Positions 27,980 through 37,898 of a stretch of 64,000 nucleotides of DNA are shown piece by piece (position 1 is the stretch's first letter; each line of letters begins with the position of its first letter). Source of the stretch: Mycobacterium europaeum (GTDB lineage: Bacteria > Actinomycetota > Actinomycetes > Mycobacteriales > Mycobacteriaceae); NCBI RefSeq assembly GCF_002102155.1, contig NZ_LQOU01000019.1, forward strand, positions 104,059 to 168,058, in the 5' to 3' direction. The translations under genes were made by a program, and so were the position numbers. The notes under the pieces were generated by a model. The model was not told where the DNA came from. It did no database searches and was given only the letters and a program-made list of their open reading frames with translations.

Positions 27980-28513
27980 ATGAGCATCGAGGTATCCAAC
28001 GAGTCGGGCGTCGACGTCTCCGAAACCGAGTTGATCAGCGTCGCACGGTTTGTCATCGCCAAGATGGACGTCAACCCGGCAGCCGAGCTGTCGATGGTGC
28101 TGCTGGACACCGCGGCGATGGCCGACCTGCACATGCGCTGGATGGACCTGCCCGGGCCGACGGACGTGATGAGCTTCCCGATGGACGAGCTCGAGCCGGG
28201 TGGCAGGCCCGACGCGCCGGAGCCGGGACCGTCGATGCTGGGCGACATCGTGCTGTGCCCGGAATTCGCCGCCGGGCAGGCCGACGCGGCCGGCCACAGC
28301 CTGGGCCACGAGCTGGCCCTGCTGACCATCCACGGGGTGCTGCATCTGCTGGGATACGACCACGGCGAGCCGGACGAGGAGAAGGAAATGTTCGCGCTCC
28401 AGGACCGGTTGCTCGAAGAATGGGTCGCCGAGCAGGTCGAGGCCTACCAGCAACACCGCCAGCTGGAGCGGGATAGCCGGTTGCTGGACAAGTCGAGGTA
28501 TTTCGACAATTGA
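27980..28513 (+). CDS. ybeY: YbeY, rRNA maturation endoribonuclease
   Basis: Zinc-dependent endoribonuclease of 177 residues involved in 16S rRNA 3' processing and ribosome quality control. The zinc motif is [11 protein letters not shown] near residues 115-125, the family H3xH5xH pattern. An upstream motif, DVMSFPMDE, is typical of the fold. It is the second gene of the phoH1-ybeY-corC-era block. Its TGA overlaps the TTG start of the next gene (TTGA). Confidence 0.95.
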   Translation: MSIEVSNESGVDVSETELISVARFVIAKMDVNPAAELSMVLLDTAAMADLHMRWMDLPGPTDVMSFPMDELEPGGRPDAPEPGPSMLGDIVLCPEFAAGQADAAGHSLGHELALLTIHGVLHLLGYDHGEPDEEKEMFALQDRLLEEWVAEQVEAYQQHRQLERDSRLLDKSRYFDN

Positions 28514-29802
28514 GCCCACTTCGAATTCTCGGGATCGCGGCCGCAGCCGCCATCGCCTTGGCGCCGTTCTCGGTGGTAGCCACCACGACCGGCGTGGCCG
28601 AGGCGGCTCCGTGCGCCGGGGCCGGGTCCAACCCCGCCAGTTGTCAGTGGTGTCAATATCTGGTGGCGCAGTACCACACCTCCAACGTGTGCTCTCAGGC
28701 CGCGCCGCCCCGCCGGGCCCAGCCGCCGCCGAGCCCGGTGCAGGTTCCCGAGCTTCCGCCCTACGTGCCGCCGAGCCCGGAGCCGGTGCATGCGCCGCCG
28801 GTCATCCCGCCGAATCTGCCGCCCCCCAACGCGGTCCAGACGATCAGCCCGCCGGGGCCCGACGCCTCCAGAAACGTCTCGGTGGTGGCACCGCCGCGGG
28901 GGCTGGACGTTCCGCCGCAGGCCGTCGCGGCGGCCAAGGCCGCACCGCCGACGCGCGTCAATCCGGCCGACCCGCCGAAGCCGCCCACGCAGGTCGACTT
29001 CAACCAGCGGGTGCAGAACGTCGTCAACACCCACCGGGAGAACGTCGACGTCCTCAAGGTCGACAATCAGCGGCTGATCCGGCCCCGCCACTGGGACTAC
29101 GTCGACTACGACGACGCCTATCGCCGGCCGGCTCTGTTCAACCCGCTGACTCAGGCGATGACCTTCCGCTACTTCTACAACGGCGCCGACCGGGAGCTTT
29201 ACGTGCCGCCCGGCGCCCGGATGGTGCTCGACGCCGCCACCGTCGGCGTGGTGCCGTTCACCGCGGTCGGCGACGGCTGGGTGGCGTCGGGCAGTTTGTA
29301 CGGTGGGGGCGTGGTGCCGCCCGACGGGTTCAACGGCCCGCCACCGCCGGACTTCCGGCAGCCGGCGCCGCCGAAGGTGTATCAGAACGTCCTGGTCGCC
29401 GTGCCCGCCGCCAACCAGATCGTGGAAGTCGGCCAGGTGGCGGTGGTCGGGGTGGACAACAGCCAACCCGCGGGCAGCCGGGACACCATGTTCCTGCTCG
29501 ACGACTCGACCCTGGCGTGGGGCCAGGTCAACGACACCAGCAGCGCCAACTCCCAGATCAGGGTGACCAAGACTCAGTCGCTGCCCGGCGCGGGGCCGAC
29601 CGACGACGGCAACTTCCTGGTGGTGCTGGCCGTCCGCCCGCACGAGGAGCCGCCCCAGCCCGCGCCGCCGTGGTGGCCCTCGGCCCTGGGCTACGGGGCG
29701 TTGGGGGTGGTCGTGGGTCTCACCGCCTGGGCCCTCAACCGCAAGCGCAGCGATGACGACGTCGGGCAGCCCGTCACCACATCAAGGTCTTCCGGCAGTT
29801 GA
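28510..29802 (+). CDS. Secreted/membrane-anchored Pro-rich protein of unknown function
   Basis: Unrecognised protein of 430 residues inside the ybeY-corC junction; M. tuberculosis has no gene there. Residues 1-34 form a signal peptide with a likely cut after AEA. The mature N-terminus holds four Cys within about 30 residues ([14 protein letters not shown], then SNVC), likely disulfide-bonded. A Pro-rich linker follows (about 60-160), then a globular segment ([18 protein letters not shown] to about 370). A single membrane helix ([17 protein letters not shown], about 398-414) ends in a basic tail, NRKRSDDD. The start is TTG overlapping the ybeY stop, and its stop overlaps the TTG start of the next gene, so it is embedded in the operon. 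An envelope role is likely from the topology alone. Confidence 0.8.
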   Translation: MSPLRILGIAAAAAIALAPFSVVATTTGVAEAAPCAGAGSNPASCQWCQYLVAQYHTSNVCSQAAPPRRAQPPPSPVQVPELPPYVPPSPEPVHAPPVIPPNLPPPNAVQTISPPGPDASRNVSVVAPPRGLDVPPQAVAAAKAAPPTRVNPADPPKPPTQVDFNQRVQNVVNTHRENVDVLKVDNQRLIRPRHWDYVDYDDAYRRPALFNPLTQAMTFRYFYNGADRELYVPPGARMVLDAATVGVVPFTAVGDGWVASGSLYGGGVVPPDGFNGPPPPDFRQPAPPKVYQNVLVAVPAANQIVEVGQVAVVGVDNSQPAGSRDTMFLLDDSTLAWGQVNDTSSANSQIRVTKTQSLPGAGPTDDGNFLVVLAVRPHEEPPQPAPPWWPSALGYGALGVVVGLTAWALNRKRSDDDVGQPVTTSRSSGS

Positions 29803-31112
29803 CCGGCCTGTCCTGGCTGCTCGGCGCGATGGCGCTGATCGCCATCGGCGGGCTGTTCGCGGCGATGGACGCCGCCATCAGCACGGTCTCGCTGGCCCGG
29901 GTCCAGGAGTTGGTGCGCGAGGAGCGGCCCGGTGCCGTATCGCTGTCCGAGGTGATGGCCGAGCGGCCGCGCTACATCAACCTGGTCGTGCTGCTGCGGA
30001 TCACCTGCGAGATCACGGCGACCGTGCTGCTGGTGCTGTTCCTGTACGACAACTTCGGTCTGAATCGGGCGTTGTTCGGCGCAGCGGGCACCATGGTGGT
30101 GATGAGTTTCGTCGTCATCGGGGTCGGCCCGCGCACGCTCGGCCGCCAGCATGCGTATTCCATCTCGTTGACGACGGCGGTTCCGCTGCGCCTCATCTCG
30201 TGGCTGTTGATGCCGCTGAGCCGGTTGCTGGTGGTGCTGGGTAATGCGCTGACGCCCGGCCGCGGCCTGCGCAACGGCCCGTTCGCGTCCGAGATCGAGC
30301 TGCGCGAGGTCGTCGACCTGGCCCAGCAGCGCGGCGTGGTCGCCGCCGACGAACGGCGGATGATCGAGTCGGTGTTCGAGCTCGGCGACACCCCGGCCCG
30401 CGAGGTGATGGTGCCGCGCACCGAGATGATCTGGATCGAAAGCGACAAGCTCGCCAGCCAGGCGCTGAACCTGGCGGTGCGCAGCGGGCATTCCCGCCTC
30501 CCGGTGATCGGGGAGAACGTCGATGACATCGTCGGGGTGGTGTACCTCAAAGACCTTGTGCAGCAAAGTTTTCTGTCGGGTGACCGCGGGCGGGGCATCA
30601 CCGTGGCGCACGTGATGCGCCCGGCGGTGTTCGTGCCGGACTCCAAGCCCCTGGATACGCTGTTGCGCGAAATGCAGCGGGACCGCATCCACATGGCCCT
30701 CCTGGTCGACGAGTACGGCGCGATAGCCGGCCTGGTGAGCATCGAAGACGTGCTGGAGGAAATCGTCGGCGAGATCGCCGACGAGTACGACCTGACCGAG
30801 ACGGCTCCGATAGAAGACCTGGGCGACAAACGCTTCCGCGTCTCGGCGCGGTTGCCGATCGAGGACCTCGGCGAGCTGTACGACGTGGAATTCGACGACG
30901 ACCTCGACGTCGATACCGTCGGCGGCCTGCTCGCCCTGGAGCTGGGCCGGGTTCCCCTGCCCGGCGCCGAGGTGGTCTCGCACGGCTTGCGGCTGCAGGC
31001 CGAGGGCGGCACCGATCACCGCGGACGGGTGCGCGTCGGCACTGTCCTGTTGAGCCCGGCCGAGCCGCAGTCCAACGGCTCCGGCGACCGTGGGGCCGAA
31101 CAGCATGGCTGA
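29799..31112 (+). CDS. CNNM/CorC-family membrane protein (hemolysin C-like)
   Basis: Membrane protein of 437 residues, counterpart of M. tuberculosis Rv2366c. Residues 1-140 form a CNNM/DUF21 transmembrane domain with about three or four helices. Next comes a pair of CBS domains (about 185-305, with [26 protein letters not shown] and [23 protein letters not shown]). A CorC/HlyC C-terminal domain (about 325-415) completes it. The family is linked to Mg2+/Co2+ transport or resistance. TTG 29799 overlaps the preceding stop. era follows after 18 bases; the small Rv2365c gene that separates them in M. tuberculosis is missing. Confidence 0.9.
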   Translation: MTGLSWLLGAMALIAIGGLFAAMDAAISTVSLARVQELVREERPGAVSLSEVMAERPRYINLVVLLRITCEITATVLLVLFLYDNFGLNRALFGAAGTMVVMSFVVIGVGPRTLGRQHAYSISLTTAVPLRLISWLLMPLSRLLVVLGNALTPGRGLRNGPFASEIELREVVDLAQQRGVVAADERRMIESVFELGDTPAREVMVPRTEMIWIESDKLASQALNLAVRSGHSRLPVIGENVDDIVGVVYLKDLVQQSFLSGDRGRGITVAHVMRPAVFVPDSKPLDTLLREMQRDRIHMALLVDEYGAIAGLVSIEDVLEEIVGEIADEYDLTETAPIEDLGDKRFRVSARLPIEDLGELYDVEFDDDLDVDTVGGLLALELGRVPLPGAEVVSHGLRLQAEGGTDHRGRVRVGTVLLSPAEPQSNGSGDRGAEQHG

Positions 31113-31130
31113 GCGTCGGGGCGCCGGGGC

Positions 31131-32030
31131 ATGACCGAATTCCATTCGGGCTTCGTGTGTTTGGTCGGCAGGCCGAACACGGGCAAGTCGACGCTGACCA
31201 ACGCGCTCGTCGGAACCAAGGTGGCGATCACCTCGACGCGGCCGCAGACCACCCGCCACACCATCCGCGGAATCGTGCACCGGAACGATTTCCAGATCAT
31301 TCTCGTCGACACGCCCGGCTTGCACCGGCCGCGCACCCTGCTGGGCAAGCGGCTCAACGACCTGGTGCGCGATACCTACGCCGAAGTCGACGTGATCGGG
31401 TTGTGCATCCCGGCCGACGAGGCGATCGGTCCCGGCGACAGGTGGATCGTCGACCAGATCCGTTCGACCGCACCGAAAACGAAGCTGGTGGCCATCGTCA
31501 CCAAGATCGACAAGGTCCCGAGGGACCGGGTGGCCGCCCAGCTGGTCGCCGTCAGCGAGCTCGTTGGCAGTTCCGCCGAAATCGTTCCGGTGTCGGCAAC
31601 CACCGGCGAGCAGGTGGACGTTTTGATCGACGTGCTCGCGGCGGCGCTGCCGGAAGGCCCGGCGTATTACCCCGACGGCGAACTGACCGACGAACCCGAA
31701 GAGACGCTGATGGCCGAGCTGATCCGCGAGGCGGCCCTGGAGGGGGTCCGCGACGAGCTGCCGCATTCACTGGCGGTGGTCATCGACGAGGTCAACCCGA
31801 GGGAGGGCCGCGACGACCTGATCGACGTGCACGCCATCCTCTACGTCGAGCGGGACAGCCAGAAAGGCATCGTCATCGGCAAAGGCGGCGCCCGACTGCG
31901 AGAAGTCGGGACCGCGGCTCGCGGGCAGATCGAGAAGCTGCTGGGCACCAAGGTCTACCTCGAGCTGCGCGTCAAGGTCGCCAAGAACTGGCAAAGCGAC
32001 CCCAAACAGCTTGGTCGGCTGGGCTTCTAG
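31131..32030 (+). CDS. era: Era GTPase
   Basis: GTPase of 299 residues that binds the 3' end of 16S rRNA and assists 30S assembly. The GTPase domain shows G1 GRPNTGKST near residue 14, G3 DTPGLH and G4 TKID. The C-terminal KH domain has the GKGGARLREVG loop. It ends a block of ribosome-maturation genes (ybeY, era) as in most actinobacteria. The convergent decarboxylase lies beyond a 158-base gap. Confidence 0.95.
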   Translation: MTEFHSGFVCLVGRPNTGKSTLTNALVGTKVAITSTRPQTTRHTIRGIVHRNDFQIILVDTPGLHRPRTLLGKRLNDLVRDTYAEVDVIGLCIPADEAIGPGDRWIVDQIRSTAPKTKLVAIVTKIDKVPRDRVAAQLVAVSELVGSSAEIVPVSATTGEQVDVLIDVLAAALPEGPAYYPDGELTDEPEETLMAELIREAALEGVRDELPHSLAVVIDEVNPREGRDDLIDVHAILYVERDSQKGIVIGKGGARLREVGTAARGQIEKLLGTKVYLELRVKVAKNWQSDPKQLGRLGF

Positions 32031-32084
32031 ACCGGCGGTTCGACGTCCTAGACTCGCGCTGCCGCAGCGGCAATCGCCGGACGC

Positions 32085-32180
32085 CGCTTGGCTTTTCCGC
32101 GCGGCCAACCGCGTGCTGCCCGACAGCGTCAAAGCCGTTGGCAACCGGGTGATGTCGCGGCCGCGCGCCTGCCGACAGGA
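32085..32180 (+). pseudogene. Possible remnant of a short-chain dehydrogenase 3' end
   Basis: In the gap after era, one frame reads DAAWLFRAANRVLPDSVKAV, which resembles the basic C-terminal tail of mycobacterial short-chain dehydrogenases. No Rossmann motif or start is present upstream. If real it is a fragment left between era and the inserted decarboxylase gene. Confidence 0.25.
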
Positions 32181-32188
32181 GCCAAGGG

Positions 32189-33646
32189 TCACGCCAGCAC
32201 GCGGATGGTCTGCAACGACGGGTCCGCGGCGTCGGGGACATTCATCCCGGCCCGCACACCCGAACACAGGTAGTCCAGCACGGCGTCGTTGAGGCGCTCG
32301 CCGGGCACCACGGCCGGAATCCCGGGCGGGTACGGCGTGCATTGCTCGGCGGCGACGCGACCCGCGGCTTGGCCGGTGGAAACCGCCTCGACTTGCCCGA
32401 AGAACGCGTCCCGCGGCAGACACACCGTCTCCAGCTGCAGTTGTTCGGGCGACGGCAGGTCGATGCGCGGCGGCGGGTCGATTCCGTCGGCGGCCTTGCG
32501 CCAGTCCGCGAGCGCGCCCATCAGACGGCCGGCGGTGTCCCGGTCGTCGGCAATGGACAGCGTTGCCAGAATGCGGCGGTGATCGCTCATCCCCATGTCG
32601 ACGCGCGCGTGCTCGCGCAGCCAGTCGTGGGCCTGATAGCCCGACGTGCCCGTCGCGGACACGTCCATCAACACCTGCAACCGGTCCAGGTCATGGGAGG
32701 CCTGCACGCCGAGCAACTCGTCGTCGAGCACCTTCACGTCGGGAATGGTTTCGATGTCGCGACGCAGCTGACAGGCGAGATCCATTGCACCACCGAGCAA
32801 CTCGTGCCCGCGCTGCACCATCTGGCGCCGCCAGCCGTCCATGGCGGAGTACACCAGGACACTGGGGCTGGTGGTCATCAGCAGGTCGGCGCACGCGGAG
32901 AGGCGGTCCTGGTCGATCCGGTCGCCCTGCACGTGAAACACGGAACCCTGCTCGAAGCCCGCTCCCATCTTGTGGACGCTGACCACGCAGACGTCCGCAC
33001 CGGCATCCATCGCCCACGTCGGCAGGTTCTCGTGGAAGGGCAGGTGCGCCCCCCACGCCTCGTCGATGATCAACGGCTTGCCGCGCGCGTGGCAAACCTC
33101 GGCGATCCCGGCGATGTCGGCACACGTGCCGTACGGGCTGGGGCTCACGACGAGCGCGCCGGCGGCATCGGGCTGCTTTTCCCAGGCCTCCCGCACCTGC
33201 TGCGGTGACGGCGGATGCGAGAAATGTCGCTCGGCGTCCCAGCGGGGGGTGATCCAGCGGGGTTGCACGCCGGAAAAGATCAGCCCCGCCACGATCGACT
33301 TGTGGCTGTCACGGCTGACCAGCAGGCTGCCGTCGCCGCCGGCCACCGCCATCATCGCCGCCTTCACCGACAACGAACTGCCGCAGGTGGAGAACCAGGC
33401 GATGTCGGCGCCCACGGCCTCGGCCATCAGGTCCTCGGCGTGCTTCAGGTACTGCCGGCTGGTCCTGCGATCGTCCAGCCCGCCACTGGCCAGCACGTCG
33501 TCCAGAAACGGCTCGCGACCCAGGACGGCCAGGACCCGGTCGTCGGTGCCGCGGCCCTGCCGGTGACCAGGCGGCGTGAACCCGTACCGGTTCTTTTTGC
33601 GGTAATCGGCCAGCGCATCCAACAGAGGTGCATCCGATTGGTCCAT
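32189..33646 (-). CDS. Orn/Lys/Arg decarboxylase-family PLP enzyme
   Basis: Fold-type I PLP enzyme of 485 residues of the basic amino acid decarboxylase family. The cofactor lysine is in SVHKMGAG (about residue 228), with IIDEAWGAHLPF upstream as the Asp-containing PLP-ring segment and TCGSSLSVKAAMMA near residue 90. It lacks the N-terminal wing domain of the E. coli-type enzymes. A C-terminal domain ends in CTPYPPGIPAVVPGE, typical of the family. M. tuberculosis carries a longer relative (Rv2531c) elsewhere, and this gene is not between era and amiA2 there, so it looks like a local insertion. Substrate (Arg, Lys or Orn) cannot be decided. No good ribosome site is seen before the ATG. Confidence 0.87.
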   Translation of the reverse strand: MDQSDAPLLDALADYRKKNRYGFTPPGHRQGRGTDDRVLAVLGREPFLDDVLASGGLDDRRTSRQYLKHAEDLMAEAVGADIAWFSTCGSSLSVKAAMMAVAGGDGSLLVSRDSHKSIVAGLIFSGVQPRWITPRWDAERHFSHPPSPQQVREAWEKQPDAAGALVVSPSPYGTCADIAGIAEVCHARGKPLIIDEAWGAHLPFHENLPTWAMDAGADVCVVSVHKMGAGFEQGSVFHVQGDRIDQDRLSACADLLMTTSPSVLVYSAMDGWRRQMVQRGHELLGGAMDLACQLRRDIETIPDVKVLDDELLGVQASHDLDRLQVLMDVSATGTSGYQAHDWLREHARVDMGMSDHRRILATLSIADDRDTAGRLMGALADWRKAADGIDPPPRIDLPSPEQLQLETVCLPRDAFFGQVEAVSTGQAAGRVAAEQCTPYPPGIPAVVPGERLNDAVLDYLCSGVRAGMNVPDAADPSLQTIRVLA

Positions 33647-33743
33647 TGGTGCGGGGTACCCGCATCGTTGCGGGCTATGCGACGCCGTCGACGTCCGGAC
33701 CGTAGGACGGTTGCACGGCGGTCGTGATGTGCCGCTTGGCGTT

Positions 33744-35240
33744 TCACCTTGACGGCGTGGCGCCGGCCGCCGGCGGCGCGCCCGCTTCTGCGGTCCACCA
33801 CATCGTCGGCTGCTTGGTCGACCACCCGCAGACGGCCTCCAACTCGGCGGCCAGCGAGATCAACGTGCCCTCGCTGTTGGCGGGCCCCATCAACTGCACG
33901 CCGATCGGCAGCCCCTCGGAGGTGAACCCGGCCGGCACGTTGATCGACGGCCAGCCCAACACGTTCCATGCGAACGTGGCCGGACACGCGGCGACCATGG
34001 CCCGATCGGTGCCGAAGCCGCTCAACCGGTCGAAGGCGCGCGCCAGCGGCGGCGGTTGGGCCGTGGTGGGGGCCAGCACGACGTCGACGATGTCGAAGAT
34101 CGAGCCCACCCGCCGGTGCAGGGCGGCTTCGTGCCGGCGCGCGGTGCGCAGGATCGCCTGACCCAGGACATGCCCCACGCGCAGGTTCGCCGACGTGCGA
34201 GGGTCCAGGGTCACCCCGTCGCCCAGTCGCTCCTCCCAATCCCGCAGCCCGGCGGTCGACCGCGCGAGGAAGTCCCACGACAACCGCAGGCCGTAGTCGG
34301 GGTTGCCCGGCACCACCGTGTGGCCGAGCAACTCGAGTTGCGTGGCGACGGCTCGCGTCGCAGCCAGGATCTCCGGATGCAGCTTGGACCGAAAACCCGT
34401 GTAGGGGAACCGGGTCGACAGCGCGATGTTGAGCGGACCGGGCGCGATACCGACATAGTCGGAGGCGGTGACCGGGGGCGGCCTGTGCCGGTCGCCCTCG
34501 ACATTGCCCGACGCCGCGTCGAGCACCAACGCCGCGTCGGCCACCGTGCGGGCCAGCACGCCGTTGACCGTGATGCCGTTGAACGCCTCGGGCAGCGGCC
34601 AGGTGGAGATGCGGCCACGCTGCGGCTTGATGCCCACCAGGTGCGTCCACGCGGCGGGGATCCGGACGCTGCCGGCGCCGTCGGAGCCGATCGCGGCGGT
34701 GACCAGCCCGGCGGCCACCGCGGCCGCGCTGCCGCCCGACGAGCCGCCCGGGGTGTGCCGGCGCGACCAGGGGTTGCGGGTATGCCCGAATCCGGGTCCG
34801 CTGGTGAACGGCCACTGGCCCAGTTCGCAGGTGTTGGTCTTGCCGACGATCACCGCGCCGGCCGCCTTCAGGCGGCGAACCACCTCGGCGTCGTGGGTAG
34901 CGGGCGCGACATATCCCTCGGTGCCGAACGCGGTCGGCACCCCGGCGATGTCGACGTCGTCCTTCACCGCGATCGGGATGCCCAGCAACGGCGCCGTGTC
35001 CCCGGCCGCGCGGCGTCGATCGGCCGCCGCCGCGTCGGCCAGCGCCGACTCGGTGAGCACCACGCGGAAGGCGTTCAACGTGGGCTGGCTCGCGTGGATG
35101 GCGTGCAGGGACCGGCGCACCAGTGTGACGGAGGTCACCGAGCGGCTCGCCAGCTGATAGAGCAGGTCAGTCAGGGTGGGCAGGCGCTGGTTGCCGGATC
35201 CGAAAACGGACCCGGTACTCGACTCGGAAGCGCCAATCAC
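33744..35240 (-). CDS. amiA2: Amidase (AmiA2-like)
   Basis: Amidase-signature hydrolase of 498 residues. The Ser-Ser-Lys triad can be placed: Lys in IPIAVKDDVD (about residue 92), cis-Ser in GGSSGGSA (about 168) and nucleophile Ser in DGAGSVRIPA (about 192). It is the counterpart of M. tuberculosis Rv2363, which is also divergent from recO. GTG 35240 is the start given here. The C-terminus is about 15 residues longer than I recall for M. tuberculosis. Natural substrate is unknown. Confidence 0.88.
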   Translation of the reverse strand: MIGASESSTGSVFGSGNQRLPTLTDLLYQLASRSVTSVTLVRRSLHAIHASQPTLNAFRVVLTESALADAAAADRRRAAGDTAPLLGIPIAVKDDVDIAGVPTAFGTEGYVAPATHDAEVVRRLKAAGAVIVGKTNTCELGQWPFTSGPGFGHTRNPWSRRHTPGGSSGGSAAAVAAGLVTAAIGSDGAGSVRIPAAWTHLVGIKPQRGRISTWPLPEAFNGITVNGVLARTVADAALVLDAASGNVEGDRHRPPPVTASDYVGIAPGPLNIALSTRFPYTGFRSKLHPEILAATRAVATQLELLGHTVVPGNPDYGLRLSWDFLARSTAGLRDWEERLGDGVTLDPRTSANLRVGHVLGQAILRTARRHEAALHRRVGSIFDIVDVVLAPTTAQPPPLARAFDRLSGFGTDRAMVAACPATFAWNVLGWPSINVPAGFTSEGLPIGVQLMGPANSEGTLISLAAELEAVCGWSTKQPTMWWTAEAGAPPAAGATPSR

Positions 35241-35248
35241 GGGGTACG

Positions 35249-35254
35249 AGACTA
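35249..35254 (-). promoter_or_regulatory. Candidate -10 box of amiA2
   Basis: TAGTCT on the minus strand, eight bases before the GTG start, so the transcript would be leaderless or nearly so. Confidence 0.35.
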
Positions 35255-35302
35255 ATCGGCGCGGATACCAGCATTGTCGCGGCGGGGTGCAAAACTGTTG
35301 TG

Positions 35303-36094
35303 ATGCGGCTGTATCGAGACCGGGCGGTGGTGTTGCGTCAACACAAGCTCGGCGAGGCCGACCGGATCGTCACCCTGCTCACCCGCGATCACGGGCTGGT
35401 TCGGGCGGTGGCCAAGGGTGTCCGCCGCACCCGCAGCAAATTCGGGGCGCGGCTGGAACCGTTCGCGCACATCGACGCGCAGCTGCATCCCGGCCGCAAC
35501 CTCGACATCGTCACCCAGGTTGTCTCGATTGACGCGTTCGCCACCGACATCGTCAGCGACTACGGCCGCTACACCTGCGGCTGCGCGATGCTGGAAACCG
35601 CCGAACGCCTCGCCGGTGAGGAGCGGGCCCCCGCCCCGGCCCTGCACCGGCTCACGGTGAGCGCGTTGCGGGCGGTGGCCGACGGCCGCCGGTCCCGGGA
35701 CCTGCTGCTGGACGCCTACCTGCTGCGCGCCATGGGCATCGCCGGATGGGCGCCGGCGCTGACCGAGTGCGCCCGATGCGCCACCCCCGGGCCGCACCGC
35801 GCGTTTCACGTCGGCGCCGGGGGCAGCGTCTGCGCGCACTGCCGTCCGGCCGGCTCGACGACACCGCCGCCGGGCGTGCTGGATCTGATGTCCGCGTTGC
35901 ACGACGGCGATTGGGAGTTCGCCGACAAGACCCCGCAATCGCACCGCAGCTACGTCAGCGGGCTGGTGGCCGCGCACCTGCAATGGCACCTGGAACGGCA
36001 GCTCAAAACGCTGCCATTGGTGGAACGGACGCATCACGTCGACCGCGCCATCGCCGAGCGGCGCGCTGCGCTGGCCGAGCGGGACTGTGGCTAG
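35303..36094 (+). CDS. recO: RecO, DNA repair protein
   Basis: Recombination mediator that with RecR loads RecA onto SSB-coated DNA. It has an N-terminal OB-fold ([34 protein letters not shown]) and a helical C-terminal domain. A zinc knuckle is formed by CARC near residue 157 and CAHC near 178. ATG 35303 gives 263 residues and the same MRLYRD start as M. tuberculosis RecO; the adjoining GTG 35300 is in frame. The stop lies inside the first codons of uppS (eight-base overlap). Confidence 0.95.
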   Translation: MRLYRDRAVVLRQHKLGEADRIVTLLTRDHGLVRAVAKGVRRTRSKFGARLEPFAHIDAQLHPGRNLDIVTQVVSIDAFATDIVSDYGRYTCGCAMLETAERLAGEERAPAPALHRLTVSALRAVADGRRSRDLLLDAYLLRAMGIAGWAPALTECARCATPGPHRAFHVGAGGSVCAHCRPAGSTTPPPGVLDLMSALHDGDWEFADKTPQSHRSYVSGLVAAHLQWHLERQLKTLPLVERTHHVDRAIAERRAALAERDCG

Positions 36095-37004
36095 GGTCCG
36101 GGCCGGCGGCCCCGGCCGGACGCCCGGGCGCGCGCCGAGGCCCGCCGACTTCCCCCAGCTGCCGCCCGCGCCCGACGACTACCCCGTCTTTCCCGACCGG
36201 ACGACCTGGCCGGTCGTGTTTCCCGAACTGCCGCCCGCCGCCGGCGGTGGGCCGTCCCGGCCCCCGCAGCACATCTCCAAGGCCGCCGCGCCCCGGATTC
36301 CGGCCGACCGGTTGCCGGTTCACGTCGCCATCGTGATGGACGGCAACGGCCGCTGGGCCACCCAACGCGGATTGACCCGTACCGACGGCCACAAGGCGGG
36401 TGAGGCGGTCGTCATCGACGTCGTCTGTGGCGCAATCGAAATCGGAATCAAATGGCTCAGCCTCTACGCCTTCTCTACCGAGAACTGGAAGCGTTCGCCC
36501 GAGGAGGTCCGCTTCCTGATGGGCTTCAACCGCGATGTGGTGCGCATGCGCCGGGTGAACCTCAAGACCATAGGGGTCAAGATCCGCTGGGTGGGCTCGC
36601 GTCCGCGGCTGTGGCGCAGCGTGATCAATGAATTGGCGATCGCCGAAGAGATGACGAAGGACAACGACGTCATCACCGTCAACTACTGCGTCAACTACGG
36701 GGGACGCGCCGAAATCGCCGACGCCACAAAAGAAATCGCGCGCCTGGCCGCCGCTGGCCGCCTGAACCCGGAGCGCATCACCGAGGCGACGGTGGCGCAG
36801 CACCTGCAGCGGCCGGACATCCCCGACGTGGACCTCTTCCTGCGGAGCTCCGGGGAGCAGCGATCCAGCAATTTCATGCTGTGGCAGGCGGCGTACGCCG
36901 AATACATCTTCCAGGACAAGCTGTGGCCCGACTACGACCGCCGCGACCTGTGGGCGGCCTGCGAGGAATACGCCGCGCGGAACCGAAGATTCGGGAGCGC
37001 GTAG
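36087..37004 (+). CDS. uppS: UppS, decaprenyl diphosphate synthase
   Basis: cis-Prenyltransferase of 305 residues that elongates to decaprenyl phosphate precursors, the lipid carrier for peptidoglycan, arabinogalactan and LAM synthesis. The signature is VMDGNGRWA with catalytic Asp85. Other family motifs are [23 protein letters not shown] and [17 protein letters not shown]. The Pro-rich N-terminal extension (about 70 residues) is typical of the mycobacterial enzyme. GTG 36087 overlaps recO. Confidence 0.95.
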   Translation: MARVRAGGPGRTPGRAPRPADFPQLPPAPDDYPVFPDRTTWPVVFPELPPAAGGGPSRPPQHISKAAAPRIPADRLPVHVAIVMDGNGRWATQRGLTRTDGHKAGEAVVIDVVCGAIEIGIKWLSLYAFSTENWKRSPEEVRFLMGFNRDVVRMRRVNLKTIGVKIRWVGSRPRLWRSVINELAIAEEMTKDNDVITVNYCVNYGGRAEIADATKEIARLAAAGRLNPERITEATVAQHLQRPDIPDVDLFLRSSGEQRSSNFMLWQAAYAEYIFQDKLWPDYDRRDLWAACEEYAARNRRFGSA

Positions 37005-37060
37005 TGGGGACCGGAAGCGCGGCGGAGCCGGGCGCGACGGGTCCGCACGGGGATGATCCG

Positions 37061-37489
37061 ATGCCATCACTGCAGGAGCGGCTGGCGTCGGTGCTCGGCG
37101 AAGTCCTCCCCGTCCAGGAGGAGCCCGATGGCGCGCTGACCGTGCGCCACGCCGGGACCATCGCGTCGCTGCGGGTGGTCCACATCGCCGACGACCTAGA
37201 CCTGGTGTCGCTCACCCAGGTCGTGGCCTGGGATCTGCCGTTGACCAAGAAGATCGGCGATCAGGTCGCCAGGCAGGCCCGCGCCAGCAACTTCGGCAGC
37301 GTCACCCTCGTGGAGAAGGTCAACGAGAAGGCGGTGCAACGCAACGCGGGCAAGGGCGCCGCCAAGAGCGCCGACGTGATGCTGCGATACAACTTTCCCG
37401 GTGCCGGCCTGACCGACGACGCGCTGCGCACCCTGATCCTGCTGGTGCTCGATACCGGCGCCGGGATCCGGAGCGCCCTGACGCCGTGA
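37061..37489 (+). CDS. Conserved mycobacterial protein (Rv2360c-like)
   Basis: Cytosolic protein of 142 residues without signal or membrane segments. It is the counterpart of M. tuberculosis Rv2360c, with the conserved core HAGTIASLRVV, LVSLTQVVAWDLPLTKK and ADVMLRYNFPGAGL. ATG 37061 (MPSLQERL) is preferred because it gives the family length and follows GGGGATG. An in-frame GTG at 37004, overlapping the uppS stop, would add 19 poorly conserved residues. Function is unknown. It is convergent with zur. Confidence 0.8.
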   Translation: MPSLQERLASVLGEVLPVQEEPDGALTVRHAGTIASLRVVHIADDLDLVSLTQVVAWDLPLTKKIGDQVARQARASNFGSVTLVEKVNEKAVQRNAGKGAAKSADVMLRYNFPGAGLTDDALRTLILLVLDTGAGIRSALTP

Positions 37490-37508
37490 CGGTGTCACGT
37501 CCGCCGCG

Positions 37509-37898
37509 TTATTGACAGTCCTTGCAGGTGCCGAAGATCTCGATGGTGTGGCTGACGTCGGCATAGCCGTGTTTGGCCGCGACTTGCGCCGCCCACTCCT
37601 CGACCTCGTGGTCGCCGACTTCGATGGTGGAACCGCAGCCGCGGCAGACCAGGTGATGATGGTGGTGTTCGGAGCACCTGCGGTAGACCGACTCGCCGGT
37701 GTCGGTGCGCAGCGTGTCGACCATGCCCGCCGCCGCCATCGACTGCAGCGTCCGGTAGACCGTGGTCAGCCCGATGTTCTCGCCGCGGCGGCGCAACTCG
37801 TCGTGCAACTCCTGCGCCGAGCGGAAGTCGTCGAGGGTGTCCATCAGTCTGGAGATCGCCGCCCGCTGGCGGGTCGACCGGACGCTCGCGCCCGTCAC
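37509..37898 (-). CDS. zur: Zur (FurB), zinc uptake repressor
   Basis: Fur-family repressor of 129 residues that uses zinc to repress uptake and alternative ribosomal protein genes. The DNA-binding part contains STRQRAAI and GLTTVYRTLQ. Zinc sites are HHHHHLVCRGCG (about residues 78-89) and the C-terminal CKDC, which with CRGC forms the structural Cys4 site. The start overlaps the smtB stop by four bases, as in M. tuberculosis (Rv2358-Rv2359), so the pair is co-transcribed and Zur depends on SmtB-controlled expression. Confidence 0.95.
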   Translation of the reverse strand: MTGASVRSTRQRAAISRLMDTLDDFRSAQELHDELRRRGENIGLTTVYRTLQSMAAAGMVDTLRTDTGESVYRRCSEHHHHHLVCRGCGSTIEVGDHEVEEWAAQVAAKHGYADVSHTIEIFGTCKDCQ

